From Pratylenchus scribneri (lineage: Eukaryota; Nematoda; Chromadorea; Rhabditida; Pratylenchidae): 64,000 bases of DNA. The stretch covers positions 930,001 through 994,000 of the forward strand of contig JAQSEB010000001.1 in the NCBI GenBank assembly GCA_030063045.1. The letters are read 5' to 3'. The notes under the pieces were generated by a model. That model made no database searches. It had not been told where the DNA came from and was given only the letters and a program-made list of their open reading frames with translations. Position numbers and translations under genes: made by a program. Shown piece after piece: positions 60,638-64,000 of the stretch; position 1 is the first letter of the stretch; every line of letters starts with the position of its first letter.

Positions 60638-61393
60638 TAATTAATAATTATTAAAGATATCAATTTTTCGGTTATTCTAGCTGAAAAAATATAAAATACA
60701 AATTTCTAAAACGCTAGTAATAAACCCTGTAAAAAATTAATAAATTTTTCCATTGAAATGAAGCTATATTTTCAAGTTAATTAACTTTTTACAAATTAAA
60801 TTTTCATAATTTATTAAACATTTATTAAAAATCCTTCAAAAATGTGAAAATAAAATCAATTTCAAGCCAGCAATAAAATAAATAGGTATGAAGTATGAAC
60901 ATTAAATGAAAAGGGGAAATTTAAAACGTTGACAAATAAATAAATGAAATAATACAAATACAAACAAAAATAATTAGATTGGGGCTTTTTCTATGTATAA
61001 AATTTGCGACTGACTGACACGCCATTTTTTGTTTGGCTGAATAGTTTCTGTACAATTTGCACGAATTGGCCTAATATTAAGAAAGAAAAAACAATCAAAT
61101 AAAATAAATAAATTACTATTAAATTAGAGAGGATGAATATCCGTTTTTCAATTTTTTTTGGAAATGGCAAATTCACAAAATAGGCGAAGATTGAACTTTT
61201 GCAAATAAAAACAGAATCAAAGAAAGAATTGATGAAAGAAAGGAATATTGCGGGATTGATTGATTGAATGGTTTTGGTTTTTTGTTATGAATCAGCAGCA
61301 TAATAGAAAGACAAAAGAAAAATGCCAGGGAATGGGTGGAGAAAAAACAAAAAAATAGAGTAAAAATACTTTTAAAAATGTTTAAATTTATTT
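60638..61393. other. Intergenic, four-TM gene 3' / SEC10 5'
   Basis: AT-rich. No supported coding sequence; should include the SEC10 leader and the 3' UTR of the four-TM gene. The 756-bp gap argues against these two sharing an operon. Confidence 0.55.
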
Positions 61394-62958
61394 TCATTTC
61401 TCCTCTTGTTGTTTTTGATTTTCTTCATTTGCTGTATTTGGCATTGGTTCCACTGGAATTTCCTCCGATTGTGCCGGTGAACATTGACTCGAAGGTGAAG
61501 GGACGGCCATCAATGGGTTGGGGACGACCAGCGGGGCCAGGAATTTATCGGATTGTCTCAGTGGTGCATAGCTGACGAATGCCTTTTTAAGGGGCGATGA
61601 ATTCCGCCGTTGGGAACAGCAATGGCAAAATTTGCTGAAATTCAAAAAATATAAAATTATATGGAAAATAAAAATACCGCTGTGAATTGGCCGAATGCGG
61701 AATCCAATGTTTAATGCACCAATAAATGATGTAGGCGACCAGCAAATATGCCAAAGTCATCACACAAAGGATGAGGAGGAATTTCAGCAAATCAACTGGG
61801 AATATGGACCGTAAAATGAGGTCGGAGCAGAATGGCAACTGTACAAAAATTGTTAATGAGAATATGCATAATAGAATAAATACACACCTTTTCCCTTGGT
61901 TGAATACTGCATTGGGCATCATTCATCAACTTTTCGGCTGACACGATTTTGTGCGCCTCCCTTAATGCATGGCTAATTCTCTGCTGAACGCGTTGAACAA
62001 TTGAAGCCCGTGTGTAGAAGAAAAATGGAAGGCAGCCGAAGGAAATGGCGTCGATGATGCCAACCTTAATTAGTAAAAAATGTGTTTTGATTTTAATATT
62101 AATTTTAAAACTGACCAAATAAACGTAGAATTTTCGGATTGGTGATGAGGAAGGAAGCAGAAAGAGGAAAAATGAACTGGTCGAAAGTGCGGCGCAAAGA
62201 ACTGCCACGGCCATCCAAATATTTTTCTTATACTAAATTTGAGTTGAAAATAATTTTTCAATTAATTTTGCTTACATCTGCCAAATCATGGAAGCAATTT
62301 TTGATAGATGGTGCCACTGTTATGTCGAATTGTTCCACATATTCTTCCAATTGGGTGAATAATTCCAAGAATGGATGAAGATAGAGAAGATGGACAATGG
62401 CCACCAAAAATAGCGCCAACAATTTGAGGCATTGGGCAAAGAAAAGCTGAAAATGTGAATTTTAATGATGATAAGGGAGTATTTCGTGTTAAAATGTAAT
62501 TTAAGAATGTACAAAAATATATAAAAGTGAGAATTAAGCTCGAAAAAAATCATTTGCCTCTGAGCGGATTCGAACTCGAGACTTAAATTTTTGCAAAGGG
62601 GAGTCACCCACTCGGCTAAAGAGACCCTGGAACTGGAAGTACTTTTCAGAAAAAATAAAAAATTTTACTTTTAAATTTTTTAAAAATAGATGGTCCCAAC
62701 TTAGTGGAAAATTTTATAAATTTTTTTCGGCCAAATTATTAGACAAATTGAATGATTTACCTGTTTTCGAAGACAGCAACAAAGCGATTCTTTGCTTCCT
62801 GTCAACTTTCTGGCCAATCCACTGAAGAAGGAACCACCAAAACGAATTCCGCCCAATTCCGGGTCAACATTTGTTGGTTTGGCTGCCGCCGGAGGTTGAA
62901 GTTGTGCATGAATTTGTCGAACTTTAGATTGGATTGAGGAGATGCGTTGGGGCAGCAT
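61394..62958 (-). CDS. Unrecognised four-TM membrane protein
   Basis: Six exons (62761-62958, 62276-62446, 62116-62226, 61888-62064, 61678-61838, 61394-61634) give 352 aa in frame. Cytoplasmic-looking N-terminus with GGIRFGGSFFSGLARKLTG and a Cys cluster (SLCCCLRKQ) suited to palmitoylation. Hydrophobic spans: LFFAQCLKLLALFLVAIVHL, MAVAVLCAALSTSSFFLFLL, VGIIDAISFGCLPFFFYTR and LLKFLLILCVMTLAYLLVAY. Between spans 1 and 2 is an acidic loop (TQLEEYVEQFDITVAPS); between 3 and 4 a basic amphipathic stretch (SIVQRVQQRISHALREAHK). After span 4 a Cys/His motif (FCHCCSQRR) and a Pro/Ser/Glu-rich tail. I cannot place it in a known family; a nematode-specific membrane protein is possible. A tRNA-derived repeat occupies intron 1. 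Confidence 0.8.
62470..62695 (-). repeat. tRNA-derived SINE-like copy, best-preserved
   Basis: Minus strand: A box TAGCCGAGTGGGTGACTCCC, B box GAGTTCGAATCCGC, then TTTTTTTCGAGCTTAATTCT and a short AT tail. The A box resembles class II (Ser/Leu) tRNAs. Intron 1 of the four-TM gene, same strand. Confidence 0.82.
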
Positions 62959-64000
62959 TGGTTGAATGGATTTTGGCGAATTTGAATGAATGGATTGATT
63001 GCACTGTGTTGATTTGATGAGGAATGTGAATCACAGACGAAAATTGTGAGTTTTTGTGAATAGTTTGAAAGACTTTGGTGGCGATATAATATTTGCTCTT
63101 GGTGTTTGCAAGTTTTGTTTGGTCCGTTGTATCTATAAATGAAGGAGGAAATGTAAAAATTGGCTCGGAATGAAATTATTGGCTAACTAGGCTAAAAAGG
63201 TGTGTAAAAAATGGCCAATTTGGCCATTGGTCTTAACGTCCGTCCCACACCACAATCCTTGGTCTAGAATTCTTGGGAGGATAGAATGGCCAATGAATGT
63301 TGCATCCTTTTGGCGGACAAAGATCGACTCCCCAAAGGGGCAGACGAGAATGGAGGAAATGGGACTAGCGGAGGTGAGGGGGAATGGTCGAGAAATGGGC
63401 GGAGGGTGCACCGATGAAAAAAAGAGGGAGTTCCACTGTTCATTTTCAGTGACTGACGCGAGTTTTATGGTCGTTGAAATGACTGGCAGGGAATGGAATT
63501 GGTCCTTCTCTGTGTCATTTCAACTTTCACACGGGGAAAAATTGTTTTGGAAATAAAAAATGGAAAGTCAATCAGCTTTATCCCTCCCAGCCAAAAGAGG
63601 AAATAAAAAACAATTTTTGGCCAAAATTTTGAGGGCTATTCGCCCATTTTCGGGAATAAAATTTTTGGGGGCTGGTTGTGAGATTTGGGGAGGGGCGACT
63701 GACCTTGAGGGAAGGAATGGCCGTCCCAAAATCAATTGGGCGCATCCACCTCCCCCTTCCCTTCGGTCTATTTATTTATTTTCACTATTGCACTTAAATT
63801 TTTGTGCATTTGATGAAAATGGAAAATGGATAATTTTTGGCCGTTTGCAATATTGCGGTGGCAAAAACACCTCCCCCCTTAGTAGTTAATTGTGGTGTAA
63901 GCGTAAGAAAGGAGCCCCCAAATCTCAAAGATCAATGATCAATGATCAAAAAAGATCTAACTAAAAGATCTAAACAAATATCCATAGTAGTCGTTTGGGA
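62959..64000. other. Region upstream of the four-TM gene
   Basis: Likely promoter of the minus-strand gene. Two plus-strand open frames (63200-63556 and 63560-63889) have no family motif or splice partner. A short tandem ATCAATG duplication lies at 63932-63945. Nothing else identified. Confidence 0.45.

Noticed and set aside
63200..63889. Two plus-strand frames near the window end
   Set aside because: No recognisable motifs; they may be shadows in promoter sequence, and the neighbouring gene is on the other strand.

Overview
This window looks like nematode nuclear DNA. The strongest evidence is an UNC-1-type stomatin whose reconstructed protein reads through ten exons. Supporting signs are compact genes with many short introns, 3' splice-type AG signals directly before many start codons (as expected for spliced-leader trans-splicing), and a nematode-style nuclear receptor. 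The species cannot be fixed from sequence alone. The density of minisatellites, hairpin elements and tRNA-derived repeats, and the many AAG acceptors, do not look like Caenorhabditis; a tylenchine nematode is a guess. I joined exons by hand and checked that each coding sequence stays in frame.

Layout, 1-31 kb: the 5' part of TAF1 (minus); a group VI calcium-independent phospholipase A2 (minus, 21 exons, 902 aa); an unrecognised 430-aa gene (plus); unc-1 (plus); a GC-rich gene-poor stretch; an 11-finger C2H2 protein (plus, 5' end unresolved); a TPM-domain MOLO-1-like membrane protein (minus).

Layout, 33-64 kb: an extended synaptotagmin (plus); a tight PIG-P to NOA1 pair (plus); a small Ly6/activin-receptor-type protein (plus); a nuclear hormone receptor (minus); an SLC46-type transporter (plus); an OCRL/INPP5B-type 5-phosphatase directly downstream of exocyst SEC10 (both minus); an unrecognised four-TM protein (minus); 1 kb without a convincing gene.

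Repeats are compartmentalised. About two dozen copies or fragments of one palindromic element (family A) lie only between 8 and 38 kb. tRNA-derived elements lie almost only between 42 and 63 kb. Five minisatellite arrays occur, three sharing the core AATAATTCCGCC in introns of three different genes. Two larger related palindromes lie at 38.1-38.7 and 49.2-49.8 kb.

Most genes are conserved eukaryotic housekeeping or signalling genes. Two same-strand pairs (PIG-P/NOA1, 56 bp apart; SEC10/OCRL-like, 122 bp apart) have operon-like spacing, and the second joins two membrane-traffic functions. UNC-1, the MOLO-1-like protein and E-Syt all act at cell membranes, but nothing here shows they work together. 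No transposase, prophage, CRISPR or bacterial-type system was seen.
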